Shown in pieces: positions 50,716-59,494 of a stretch of 64,000 nucleotides of DNA. The notes under the pieces were generated by a model. It was not told the DNA's origin. It worked only from the letters and a program-made list of their open reading frames with translations, and did not search any database. A program made the position numbers and the translations under genes. Every line of letters begins with the position of its first letter. Within the stretch, counting starts at the first letter, position 1. This stretch comes from an uncultured Prevotellaceae bacterium (GTDB lineage Bacteria; Bacteroidota; Bacteroidia; Bacteroidales; Bacteroidaceae): contig ONMA01000012.1 in assembly GCA_900318815.1 (NCBI GenBank), forward strand, positions 55,088-119,087, written 5' to 3'.

Positions 50716-51849
50716 ATGAAGCACCTATTACTATCCTGCATAGCCCTGCTGATGGGGCTGACGATAAACGCACAGACCATCTACCACACCTACTGGACTG
50801 CCGATGGCGTGCAGCACCCACTGACCATCACCCAGCAGCCATCGCCTGTGGTTCACATCCCCCTCGAGGCCGTTGCCGTAGACCTACGGGACATGGGGCG
50901 CACAAACACCATGCTCGTCATTGATGCCGCACAGGCCAATCCCAACTGTCTGTACTACCTCCATGCCAACGACCCACAGCCCGAGGGACTTGATGCCGAC
51001 ACGCACAACGTGGTACGCGGCATGCAGTCGGAGACCATACGCCTCGACGAAGACTATGACTTCTTCTGTCCGCTGACATTCAACACGGCATTCATCTCTT
51101 TCCTGATGAAGCCCACCTGCGAAGGAAGCTGCGGCGGCTACTCCAAGACGCTGGTCTTGCCGTTCTGTCCCAGTGAGGTGATGCTCTACGACGTCAACGG
51201 ACAGCCATACACACAGCAAACCAGCCTGTTGAAAATCCTGAAGTACACGGGTAATGCGGGCAACTCACTGAACATCGAACTTGTGAACAGCATACGACAG
51301 ATGGAGGCCTACCAGCCCTACATCCTGGGGGTCTACGTGGGCTCGCGTCTATTGTTCATGGGCGAGGACACCGAAGTACCCACGACGCGCGAGGCCGTCA
51401 GTCAGGGTAGTGACTATAGTATGATGGGAACGACGGTGAGCTGCCAACTCCCTGACACGGCCTATCTGTACGTTCCTTCCGAAAACCGTTTCAAGCAAAC
51501 AGTCACCCCCAGTGTGTTGGCTCCTTTCCGCGCGTGCATGGTGGTAACAACCTGTCCAGACGTAGATGCCATGTCAAGCGGTTCAACAAATGGTGGCGAT
51601 ATAGATGGAGCACCCGATACAGACGGTCCCCATTTCCTTTTCTTCAGCAACAGCGTGTGGGGAGCCGATGACAATCCCAACGATAAGGGCAATCAGACAG
51701 TCTTTCATCGTCCAAACGCCCAAACACGCCCCAACCAGACTTCCGTCTACTCGCTCAGCGGACAGCGACTCAACAGCGAGAACCTGCCCAATGGACTCTA
51801 CATCCTCGACGGGAAGAAAGTGCTTGTACGAAACGGGAAAAAAGAATGA
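50716..51849 (+). CDS. Secreted T9SS-tailed protein of unknown function
   Basis: 377 residues with a signal peptide (ends LTINAQT). It is beta-rich, with DGVQHPLTITQQPSP, LYYLHANDPQPEGL and GGYSKTLVLPFCPSEV segments but no family I recognise. The C-terminus TSVYSLSGQRLNSENL ... GLYILDGKKVLV is a clear T9SS-like sorting tail. Its stop overlaps the sigma-barrel start (ATGA), so the two proteins are made in a fixed ratio. Confidence 0.7.
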   Translation: MKHLLLSCIALLMGLTINAQTIYHTYWTADGVQHPLTITQQPSPVVHIPLEAVAVDLRDMGRTNTMLVIDAAQANPNCLYYLHANDPQPEGLDADTHNVVRGMQSETIRLDEDYDFFCPLTFNTAFISFLMKPTCEGSCGGYSKTLVLPFCPSEVMLYDVNGQPYTQQTSLLKILKYTGNAGNSLNIELVNSIRQMEAYQPYILGVYVGSRLLFMGEDTEVPTTREAVSQGSDYSMMGTTVSCQLPDTAYLYVPSENRFKQTVTPSVLAPFRACMVVTTCPDVDAMSSGSTNGGDIDGAPDTDGPHFLFFSNSVWGADDNPNDKGNQTVFHRPNAQTRPNQTSVYSLSGQRLNSENLPNGLYILDGKKVLVRNGKKE

Positions 51850-53351
51850 ACGTGATGAAGGAATTAGGCCCCATAGTTGAGCGCATGCAGCAGGGCGACC
51901 GGACGGCTTTCGGGCAGTTTTATTCGGTCTGTTATGAGCGTCTGCGCAGCATCTGCCTGCACTACGTACACAACGAGTCGGTGACCGACGACCTGTTGCA
52001 CGACGCCTTCCTGCTGATGTTCAGTCGTATAGGCGAGCTGAAGAGTCCAGAGAAGGCCGATGCCTGGGTCACCACCGTCATGCGAAACGTCTGCCTGCTC
52101 TATCTGCGCGAGCAGAAGTTGCACGCCACCGTAGACCTGAACGCAGTGGAAAAAGCCGACAAGTCATTGATGGAGAACCCCGTTCCCATGAACTACGACG
52201 AGATACTGCACTTGGTCGACCAACTTCCCGAGGGCTACGCCCGTGTGTTCCGCCTGTCGGTGCTCGAAGGCATGAACCACCTGCAGATAGCGACCCTCTT
52301 GGGTATCGAGCCACACACGTCATCGTCGCAGCTCTATCGCGCCAAACAAGCCCTGCGCCGCATGTTGATTCCATTATTGCTGATGTTCTTGGCCGTGATA
52401 ATAGTCCCACTTATCTCCCCCGATAGGGAAACGACAGTCTCTACCATGCAGGAGAATGGACCAGCTAACGCTAAGGCTGATAGCTCTACCGTCCAGTCAA
52501 ACGTTCTGGCTAACCATGAGCGGGCTAATGTTCGGGCTAACAATATGCCGACCTGTAGCGTTCGGACAGATTTGCCATCCGACCGAGAAGAATCCCAGCC
52601 TATACCGTGCGATTCCCAGATTGAAAAACCTGATACTTGCAGCAGCCAGATGAAATATCCAGTTGAACTGCCAGTAGTATCGACTGTAAAACCAGCTGAG
52701 CAGCATACGAGAAGGGAAGAAAATCGCTGGTCGCTGGCCTTGGCCTATAGCGGCATGAGCAACCCTGATGACAGAAGGTTGCTGCCATACGCCGACGCGA
52801 TGATCAATGCTGGCATTTGCGACACGCTGACCCGCCACCACATGCCCCTCACCCTGTCGCTCTCATTGCGTTATCAGCTTAGCGACCACTGGCAGGTGGG
52901 TACAGGCATAGAGTACACACGCCTGAAGTCTGAGACCCGTATAGGTAACAGTTTCGCCGCGTTGCATCAGGATCAGACGGTGCAATACTTAGGCATCCCC
53001 CTCTCGCTGTCATGGAACCAGCCGCTCGGTAGACATCTGCACGTTTATTCCACCGCTGGACTTTCGCTGCACCTGCCCCTGCGCTCCACCGTGGAGCGTG
53101 TCTACTGGCTCGATGGCAGCCCCGTCGACCCGGCAACGGAGCGGCTGCACCCTGGCGCAATGTGGTCGATAGATTTCGGCGTAGGTGCCGAGTACCAGCT
53201 GACGCCCTATCTGCATCTTTTCGTGGAGCCTCGCCTGCACCACTATTTCAACAACGACAACGGCGTTGACACCTGGAACACCACCCATCCCGTTACCTTT
53301 TCCCTGCCCTTCGGCTTGCGAATTTCCTTGCCTATCCATTATCACCAATAA
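51846..53351 (+). CDS. ECF-type sigma-70 factor fused through one membrane helix to a C-terminal beta-barrel
   Basis: 501 residues in one uninterrupted frame. Sigma region 2 is at about 15-90 (FGQFYSVCYERLRSICLHYV, DDLLHDAFLLMFSRI, ADAWVTTVMRNVCLLYLRE). Sigma region 4 is at about 118-172 (LHLVDQLPEGYARVFRLSVL, MNHLQIATLLGI, SSSQLYRAKQALRR). One membrane helix is at 174-190 (LIPLLLMFLAVIIVPLI), and a polar linker at 191-293. The rest (294-501) is an outer-membrane-type barrel of alternating strands (RWSLALAYSG, PLTLSLSLRYQLSDHWQVG, LHLFVEPRLHHYF, FSLPFGLRISLPIHY). Bacteroidota often pair ECF sigma genes with membrane-plus-barrel genes; here both are one protein. Coupled by ATGA to the upstream secreted gene and 11 bp from the serpin gene. 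Confidence 0.82.
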   Translation: MNVMKELGPIVERMQQGDRTAFGQFYSVCYERLRSICLHYVHNESVTDDLLHDAFLLMFSRIGELKSPEKADAWVTTVMRNVCLLYLREQKLHATVDLNAVEKADKSLMENPVPMNYDEILHLVDQLPEGYARVFRLSVLEGMNHLQIATLLGIEPHTSSSQLYRAKQALRRMLIPLLLMFLAVIIVPLISPDRETTVSTMQENGPANAKADSSTVQSNVLANHERANVRANNMPTCSVRTDLPSDREESQPIPCDSQIEKPDTCSSQMKYPVELPVVSTVKPAEQHTRREENRWSLALAYSGMSNPDDRRLLPYADAMINAGICDTLTRHHMPLTLSLSLRYQLSDHWQVGTGIEYTRLKSETRIGNSFAALHQDQTVQYLGIPLSLSWNQPLGRHLHVYSTAGLSLHLPLRSTVERVYWLDGSPVDPATERLHPGAMWSIDFGVGAEYQLTPYLHLFVEPRLHHYFNNDNGVDTWNTTHPVTFSLPFGLRISLPIHYHQ

Positions 53352-53362
53352 AAAACATTATT

Positions 53363-55249
53363 ATGATGAAAAAAGTTTCTATCGTTACCTGCGCCATGCT
53401 GTTGTCGCTCTCAGCCATGGCCGACGATGTCCTCCGCCCCATGTTGGTGCAGGGCAAGACATGGTGGTACACACACCACCACTTTGAAGAGAAAGAGCAA
53501 CCCGCCAACGCCTATGACGAGACCATCTTTCCTGTGTCGTACACGCTGATGGGCGATACCGTGATTAACGGTCTTCCGTACATGAAGGTCTATCGGCGTA
53601 GCCATGAGAACTATAAGCAGGGCGCTCTGCAGTATTACGGAGCCTATCGCGAGGACGATGGGAAAATCTATGGTGTGGCCAACAGGGAGAATGCCCAGGA
53701 GGAACTGCTGTCGGACCTGAGAAACGGCCATGCTGCCGACGCGACACCCGTTATCGAGACCATCATGGTCTACGGCAAGACGTTTCGGCGCTTCTGCTAC
53801 CCTGCCAGTGCTTCAAGAGGCCGCTATGTGGGCGTAGAGGGAGTAGGCTATGAGAGCTTAGAAGGAGTCGGCGGCATGAGATACGGGCTGTTTGGCGATC
53901 CCATCTTCCCGATGAACTGCATCTGCGACTACGAGGAGTTCGACTACGTGACTGGTGGAGGAATCTATTTTACCGCCCAGGACTTCCAGGCTCCCAGGTA
54001 CATTGAACTGTCCGACGGCGAGCGCCAGTTAGTGGCGGGCAACAACGACTTCGCCTTCCGCCTGTTCCGCGAAACCCGAGGCACGAGAAGCAGCATCATG
54101 TCGCCGCTGAGCATCACCTACGCCCTGGGCATGCTGAACAACGGAGCCGCTGGACAGACGCAGCAGGAGATTTGCGATGTGTTAGGATTTGGCGAGGCCG
54201 GGGCCGACGGCATCAACAACTTCTGCCGCAAACTGCTCAACGAGACCCCGACACTCGACGAGAACACCGCAGCCGAGATTGCCAACACCATCTACGTGAA
54301 CAGCGGCAAGGACTACGACCTGCAACAGGGATTCGTCGATAAGGCCAATGAGTTCTACGACGCGCAGCCTGAGTCACGCAACTTCTACGATGGCGTGACC
54401 TGGGAAGTTATCAACCAGTGGGCCTGCGACCATACGCACGGCATGATTCCCAAGGTGTTCCCTACCAAAGATTCATTCAATGAAGATGCCTGTAGCTATC
54501 TGCTCAATGCCATCTACTTCAAGGGTATCTGGGCCAGTCAATTTGACAAGGCAGATACCCGCGATGAGGCTTTCGACGGCGGTAACACGGTGCCGATGAT
54601 GCGCCAGACGGCCGATTTCAAGTATACTGAGAACGAACTGTATCAGGCCGTATGTCTGCCCTATGGCAACGGAGCCTACCAGATGACCGTATTCCTGCCC
54701 CGTGAGGGTAAGACCGTCAACGACGTGCTCAGTCAGATAGACGGTCACAACTGGCAAGTAGAGGGCTACAAAAGTACGGTAAACCTGAAGATGCCCCGCA
54801 TCAAGACCGAAACGGATCTTCAGTTAGTGCAGCCGATGTCGGATTTGGGTATGCCCACGGCTTTCAGTATAGTAGATGCCGAGTTCCCGTACTTCGGTAA
54901 CCGTGCCGTCTTCATCAGCGACATGTTCCAGAAAGCCGTCATCGAGCTTGACGAGGAGGGAACCAAGGCGGCTGCCGTCACTGTGATTGACGTGACGGAT
55001 GCCATGCCGATGGTGATAGACTTCCATGCCAACCGTCCGTTCTTCTACATCATTAGCGAGCAGAGTACGGGCATCATCTTCTTCATTGGCCAGTATATGG
55101 GCGAGGAAGATACTGCCGCCATCACCCTGCAGGACGCGAACGACACACAGCACAAGCCGACCGCCATCTATTCGCTCAGCGGCCAGCGCCTGTCGTCAGC
55201 ACCGGCACGCGGCCTCTACATCCGTGGCGGCAAGAAGTTCGCTCGGTAG
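53363..55249 (+). CDS. Secreted serpin with an N-terminal extension and T9SS-type tail
   Basis: 628 residues with a signal peptide (ends SAMADD). A ~190-residue beta-rich domain of a kind seen in secreted Prevotella proteins is followed by a serpin domain (about 220-595). Serpin landmarks: NNDFAFRLFRETRG, NTIYVNSG, LLNAIYFKGIWASQF, MFQKAVIELDEEGTKAAAVT (hinge) and FHANRPFFYII. The hinge has small residues (GTKAAAVT), as in inhibitory serpins. The reactive loop reads about VIDVTDAMPMV, with P1 near Ala/Met. The tail AIYSLSGQRLSS ... GLYIRGGKKFAR is T9SS-like. It could protect against host or own proteases, including the C13-like enzyme nearby. Confidence 0.9.
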   Translation: MMKKVSIVTCAMLLSLSAMADDVLRPMLVQGKTWWYTHHHFEEKEQPANAYDETIFPVSYTLMGDTVINGLPYMKVYRRSHENYKQGALQYYGAYREDDGKIYGVANRENAQEELLSDLRNGHAADATPVIETIMVYGKTFRRFCYPASASRGRYVGVEGVGYESLEGVGGMRYGLFGDPIFPMNCICDYEEFDYVTGGGIYFTAQDFQAPRYIELSDGERQLVAGNNDFAFRLFRETRGTRSSIMSPLSITYALGMLNNGAAGQTQQEICDVLGFGEAGADGINNFCRKLLNETPTLDENTAAEIANTIYVNSGKDYDLQQGFVDKANEFYDAQPESRNFYDGVTWEVINQWACDHTHGMIPKVFPTKDSFNEDACSYLLNAIYFKGIWASQFDKADTRDEAFDGGNTVPMMRQTADFKYTENELYQAVCLPYGNGAYQMTVFLPREGKTVNDVLSQIDGHNWQVEGYKSTVNLKMPRIKTETDLQLVQPMSDLGMPTAFSIVDAEFPYFGNRAVFISDMFQKAVIELDEEGTKAAAVTVIDVTDAMPMVIDFHANRPFFYIISEQSTGIIFFIGQYMGEEDTAAITLQDANDTQHKPTAIYSLSGQRLSSAPARGLYIRGGKKFAR

Positions 55250-55256
55250 TCTTTGC

Positions 55257-55751
55257 CTATGCGTCGGCAAAGACCTTGCCGTCGTCAAGGGAAATCTGAA
55301 GCTTGGTGTATTCGCAGTGAAAATCGTGCTCCAGTCGGTCGAGGTAGCGCGCACATTCCCACTTGCACATTGGGAGATCGTGCAGCAGATAGTTGCCGCA
55401 GGCCTCCGGGCGCGTGGCCGGGACCTCTGTCTGCGTGAGGATCCATCTGAGGCACTCCATCGTCAGCCGTCGCATGTCCTCCACGGAGTAAGTCCCCGTC
55501 ATGATGATATACATGCCCGTGAGGCAACCCATGGGGCCTACGTACACCACATCATCCTTTACCTCGGAATTGCGGAACCAAGTAGCCATCAGGTGCTCCA
55601 GACTGTGTATGGCAGATGGAGCCACCGCCGGCTCCTGATTGGGTTCCGTAATTCTCAGGTCGAAGGTAGTAAAGCCCTTATCTACGCGAGAGACGTAGAT
55701 ACCCGGCTTCAGGTGGGTATGGTCGATAGTAAAACTTTGAATGACTTCCAT
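55257..55751 (-). CDS. luxS: S-ribosylhomocysteine lyase LuxS
   Basis: 164 residues. The metal site is His49 and His53 (AIHSLEHLMATW) plus Cys118 (EACGNYLLHDLP). Catalytic Glu52 and Cys76 (GPMGCLTGMY) are present. It cleaves S-ribosylhomocysteine to homocysteine and DPD, the AI-2 precursor. The mtnN gene lies just upstream on the same strand with a 5-bp gap, supplying its substrate. Confidence 0.97.
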   Translation of the reverse strand: MEVIQSFTIDHTHLKPGIYVSRVDKGFTTFDLRITEPNQEPAVAPSAIHSLEHLMATWFRNSEVKDDVVYVGPMGCLTGMYIIMTGTYSVEDMRRLTMECLRWILTQTEVPATRPEACGNYLLHDLPMCKWECARYLDRLEHDFHCEYTKLQISLDDGKVFADA

Positions 55752-55756
55752 GCTGG

Positions 55757-56419
55757 TTATAAGGGGATTTGAAGGGATTCTACGAATGTGCGGGTCATCT
55801 GGAAGGAGTTCTCGGCCACGGTGTTCCAGAAATCATGATACTGTGAGGCATTGGTGTCGCGAAGTGGAATGTCGCTGATGATGCGGAACGAGATGAACGG
55901 CACCTTATTTATATAACACGCCTGTGCGATGGCAGCCGACTCCATGTCCACGGCCTTGGCCTCGGGGAAGTGCCCGATAATCTCGCGCATCTTCTCTTTC
56001 GAATCGACAAACCAGTCGCCTGTGACGATCAGGCCGTGATGGAGTGAAGAGTGTTCACTTTTCACTCTAAGCTCTCCACTCTTCTTCAGCAGCCACGGGT
56101 CGGCCTTGAACCTCACGGGCATGCCCTGCACCTGTCCATACTGGGTGGTGTTGTCGATGGCGGTGCCGCAATACACGTCGTGATAGCACAGCTCGGTGCT
56201 CACCACCACGTCCTGCACGTTGATGTCGTCGCCATTCCCTCCGGCACAACCACTGGAGATAATCACGTCGGGATGGAACTCATTAATCATGCGCTGAGCC
56301 CCCAAGGCGGCGTTCACCTTGCCTATTCCACACTTCTGCACCATCACGTTTCCATCGGTAAATAGCGACTGGAGCTGGCGCAGTTCCTTGTCCATTGCTA
56401 CAATAATTCCTATTTTCAT
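55757..56419 (-). CDS. mtnN: MTA/SAH nucleosidase with an in-frame repeat insertion
   Basis: 220 residues from MKIGIIVAMDKELRQLQ (Glu12). Other active-site features are MVQKCGIGKVNAA, VDMESAAIAQACY (Glu) and RIISDIPLRDTN (Asp). It cleaves SAH to S-ribosylhomocysteine for LuxS. About 16 residues (KKSGELRVKSEHSSLHHG region) are encoded by a tract of GAAGAGTG/GAGTGAAA units (56041-56087), matching the CTTCACTC repeat family elsewhere in the window. The residual fold is otherwise complete. It is transcribed divergently from the YfhO-type gene. Confidence 0.93.
   Translation of the reverse strand: MKIGIIVAMDKELRQLQSLFTDGNVMVQKCGIGKVNAALGAQRMINEFHPDVIISSGCAGGNGDDINVQDVVVSTELCYHDVYCGTAIDNTTQYGQVQGMPVRFKADPWLLKKSGELRVKSEHSSLHHGLIVTGDWFVDSKEKMREIIGHFPEAKAVDMESAAIAQACYINKVPFISFRIISDIPLRDTNASQYHDFWNTVAENSFQMTRTFVESLQIPL
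56041..56087. repeat. CTTCACTC-type repeat inside mtnN
   Basis: GGAGTGAAGAGTGTTCACTT plus TTCACTCTAAGCTCTCCACTCTTC-type units. It is translated in frame as a charged 16-residue insert and forms a weak internal dyad. Confidence 0.8.
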
Positions 56420-56433
56420 ACGCTTTTTGTTTG

Positions 56434-56470
56434 CAAAGGTACGAAAAAAAAGAAAAAAGTTGTACCTTTG
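56434..56470. promoter_or_regulatory. Divergent -7 boxes of mtnN-luxS and the YfhO gene
   Basis: TACCTTTG on the minus strand at 56434-56441 (mtnN) and on the plus strand at 56463-56470 (YfhO gene). The two promoters face away from each other within 76 bp between start codons. Confidence 0.65.
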
Positions 56471-56494
56471 CATGCATAAATTAAATATAATGAT

Positions 56495-58993
56495 ATGAAA
56501 CTCTTAAAACAATGGCTACCCGACGTGCTGGTAGTCCTGCTTTTTGCCGTTCTGGCTTTCGCCTATTTCTTCCCTGCCGACATGGAGGGACGCATTCTTT
56601 TCCGCCATGACTCGTCGGCCGGCGTGGGTGCCGCCCAGGAGTCTTCCGAGTACTTGCACCGCACAGGCGAGCGTACCCGCTGGACCAACACGCTGTTCTC
56701 GGGCATGCCCACTTATCAGCTCTCGCCGTCCTACAACAGTACGACGACGCTCTCTGTGGCCGAGAGTGCCTATCACCTGTGGTTGCCAGAGAACGTCTGG
56801 TTCCTGTTTGCCTATCTGTTAGGCTTCTATATCCTGCTGCGTGCCTTTGACTTCCGCTGGCACTTAGCTGCGCTGGGTTCCGTGATGTGGGCCTTCAGCA
56901 CCTATTTCCTGATTATCATTGCCGCCGGCCACATCTGGAAGGTGTGGGCACTGGCCTATCTGCCCCCGATGATTGCCGGTATTGTGCTGGCCTACAGGGG
57001 CAAGTACCTGTGGGGCCTTATCTTGACGGGCATCTTTGCCGCCTTCGAGGTGCATGCCAACCACGTGCAGATGACCTACTACTACCTCTTCATCATCCTG
57101 TTCATGCTCATTGCCTATCTGGTCGAGGCCATCCAGCAGAAGCGCTACCTGCACTTCCTGAAAGCCACGGCGGTCTGCCTGGTGGGCGGTCTGCTGGGCA
57201 TACTGGTCAACCTCTCGAACCTGTACCACACCTGGCAGTACTCGCAGGAGACCATGCGCGGCAAGAGCGAGCTGGTGAAGAAGAATGCCAGCAACCAGAC
57301 ATCGAGCGGACTTGACCGCGACTACATCACGCAGTGGTCGTATGGCATCGGCGAGACGTGGACCCTGCTCATCCCCAACACCAAAGGCGGTGCTTCGGTG
57401 CCACTGGTGCAGAACAAGACGGCTATGGCCCACTCCGACAACCAGTTCCTGCAGGTCTATCAGCAGTTAGGACAATACTGGGGCGAACAGCCCGGCACCT
57501 CGGGACCTGTCTACGTGGGAGCTTTCGTGATGTTCCTCTTCATCCTGGGCCTGTTCATCGTGAAGGGGCCGATGAAGTGGGCCTTGCTGGCCGCCACCAT
57601 CCTGAGCTTCATGCTGTCGTGGGGCAAGAACTTCATGGGGCTTACCAACTTCTTCCTCGACTACGTGCCCATGTATGCCAAGTTCCGCACGGTGGCCTCC
57701 ATTCTGGTCATCGCCGAGTTCACCATCCCCCTCTTGGCCATGCTGGCATTGAGGGAGTGGATGCGCGGGTATGGGGCCAGTCCCTCACGCACCCCCGTAC
57801 CCCCCAAATACCTTTTCATCTCCTTTGGCCTCACCGCCGGTTTCTGCCTCCTTTTCGCCCTCATGCCCGGCATGTTCTTCGACTTCATTTCAAGTCAGGA
57901 GATGCAGGCCTTCCGCGTGTGGCCCGCAGAGTACCTGAACCCGTTCCTGGCCAACCTGACGGAGATGCGCAAGGCCATGTTCACCAGCGACTGCTGGCGC
58001 TCGTTTGCCGTCATCCTCATCGGTGCGCTCATGATGCTGCTCTACAAAGCCAAGAAGCTGAAGGCCGAACCGCTTGTGGGTATTCTTGTCGTGCTCTGCC
58101 TGCTCGACCTGTGGCAGGTGAACAAGCGCTACCTCAACGATGCTATGTTCGTGCCTAAGTATGAGCGCGAGAAGGCACAGCCGAAGACGCAGACCGACGA
58201 GATGATCCTGGCCGACCAGACGATGGACTACCGCGTACTGAACCTCGCCTCGAACACCTTCAACGAGAACGAGACCAGCTATTATCACAAGTCCATCGGT
58301 GGCTACCACCCCGCCAAGCTGCGCCGATATCAGGAGCTTATCGACGAACATATCGGTAAGGAGATGCAGGCCCTCTTCCGTGCCGTTAGCGAGGCTGCGG
58401 GCGACATGACGAAGGTGAATGGCGACAGCATCTTCCCCGTGCTGAACATGCTCAATACCCGATACTTCATCCTGCCTTTGCAGGGCGGACAGACGGTGCC
58501 CATACAGAACCCCTACACCTACGGCAATGCCTGGCTGGTGGACGAGGTGCGCTACGTGGACAATGCCAATCAGGAGATTGACGCACTCTCGGGCGTGAAC
58601 CTGCGCCATATAGCCGTGGCCGATAAGACGTTTAGCGACGTGCTGGGACAGGCCCGGCAACAAGACTCCGTGAGCGTAGTGAAGCTGACGGCCTACGAAC
58701 CCAACCAGCTCAACTACGACGTGGAGACGGCTATGGGCGGTGTCGTGGTGTTCTCGGAAATCTACTATCCCGGTTGGACGGCCACCATCGACGGCAAGCC
58801 TGCCGAACTGGGCCGCGTGGACTACGTGCTGCGTGCCTTGCAGGTACCTGCCGGTAAGCATCAGGTGGAACTGAGCTTCAAGCCGCGATCGGTCGAAGTG
58901 ACCGAGACCGTGGCCTACGTCTCGCTCGCCCTGCTCATCATCCTCGTCCTCGTGGTTCTCGGACTGGCCTTGCGCAAGAAACCCACCACCTGA
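56495..58993 (+). CDS. YfhO-family membrane protein
   Basis: 832 residues. About 12-13 membrane helices lie in the first ~520 residues (DVLVVLLFAVLAFAYFFP, YLLGFYILLRAF, HNHVQMTYYYLFIILF-like), then a large extracytoplasmic domain (about 550-800) and a final helix (AYVSLALLIILVLVVLGLAL). It matches YfhO proteins: early DMEGRILFRHDSSAGVG, LGSVMWAFSTYFLIIIAAGH, and late VVFSEIYYPGWTATIDG. YfhO is needed for lipoteichoic acid glycosylation in some Gram-positives; here it is probably a GT-C-like lipid-linked sugar transferase. Confidence 0.9.
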   Translation: MKLLKQWLPDVLVVLLFAVLAFAYFFPADMEGRILFRHDSSAGVGAAQESSEYLHRTGERTRWTNTLFSGMPTYQLSPSYNSTTTLSVAESAYHLWLPENVWFLFAYLLGFYILLRAFDFRWHLAALGSVMWAFSTYFLIIIAAGHIWKVWALAYLPPMIAGIVLAYRGKYLWGLILTGIFAAFEVHANHVQMTYYYLFIILFMLIAYLVEAIQQKRYLHFLKATAVCLVGGLLGILVNLSNLYHTWQYSQETMRGKSELVKKNASNQTSSGLDRDYITQWSYGIGETWTLLIPNTKGGASVPLVQNKTAMAHSDNQFLQVYQQLGQYWGEQPGTSGPVYVGAFVMFLFILGLFIVKGPMKWALLAATILSFMLSWGKNFMGLTNFFLDYVPMYAKFRTVASILVIAEFTIPLLAMLALREWMRGYGASPSRTPVPPKYLFISFGLTAGFCLLFALMPGMFFDFISSQEMQAFRVWPAEYLNPFLANLTEMRKAMFTSDCWRSFAVILIGALMMLLYKAKKLKAEPLVGILVVLCLLDLWQVNKRYLNDAMFVPKYEREKAQPKTQTDEMILADQTMDYRVLNLASNTFNENETSYYHKSIGGYHPAKLRRYQELIDEHIGKEMQALFRAVSEAAGDMTKVNGDSIFPVLNMLNTRYFILPLQGGQTVPIQNPYTYGNAWLVDEVRYVDNANQEIDALSGVNLRHIAVADKTFSDVLGQARQQDSVSVVKLTAYEPNQLNYDVETAMGGVVVFSEIYYPGWTATIDGKPAELGRVDYVLRALQVPAGKHQVELSFKPRSVEVTETVAYVSLALLIILVLVVLGLALRKKPTT

Positions 58994-59004
58994 ATTTCTT
59001 TTAA

Positions 59005-59420
59005 ACAACGGATTACACAGATTAAACGGATTTTTTTAACCACGAATTTCACGAATTAAGCTAATTTTTTCGATCTGCAAGGTTGGAAATTCCGAATGAC
59101 GCTGAAAGCGTCACCTCTCAATAGCCGTGGGTCGGTACGACCTACGGATAGGGTACGGATGGTGACATCGACCCTAAAGGGGTCGCCGCTCAATGATGAT
59201 GGGGCACCCCTTTAGGGTGCTTTTCCCTCCCTTGTCTACTGTCCGCAGGTCGTACCGACCCACGGCTATTGAGAGGTGACGCTTTCAGCGTCTTTCAATC
59301 GCAGTAGACGGGAATTCAAACTTTGCAGGTCGCAAAAATTAGTTTAATTCGTGAAATTCGTGGTTTTAAAAGGATGGGAAAGTTGAGTTTAATAATCCGT
59401 ATAATCCGTGTAATCCGTTG
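59005..59420. repeat. 415-bp long imperfect palindrome
   Basis: Arms 59005-59143 and 59247-59420. The core 46 bp (59098-59143) is a perfect reverse complement of 59247-59292. Outside it, AACCACGAATTTCACGAATT and CAACGGATTACACAG-type blocks are also matched, with small differences. The inner 100 bp has its own short hairpins (ACCCTAAAGGGGT and GCACCCCTTTAGGGTGC). It holds no coding frame and lies between the YfhO gene and fucP. Confidence 0.9.
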
Positions 59421-59456
59421 TAGTTATTCGTACATGCGATAGTTGTATTATCTATC

Positions 59457-59494
59457 TAAACATCCCTCCCTTTGGGAGGGCTTGGGTGGGCTTT
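59457..59494. repeat. CCCTCCC palindromic element (fucP 3' end)
   Basis: The TATCTATCTAAACATCCCTC ... GGGAGGGCTTGGGTGGGC element touches the fucP stop codon. Confidence 0.8.

Noticed and set aside
57890-59008. 372-codon minus-strand frame over the YfhO gene
   Set aside because: High-GC antisense shadow; the plus strand carries the conserved YfhO motifs.
59144-59246. Possible transposon coding region inside the long palindrome
   Set aside because: Only about 100 bp and without an open frame; no transposase is visible.
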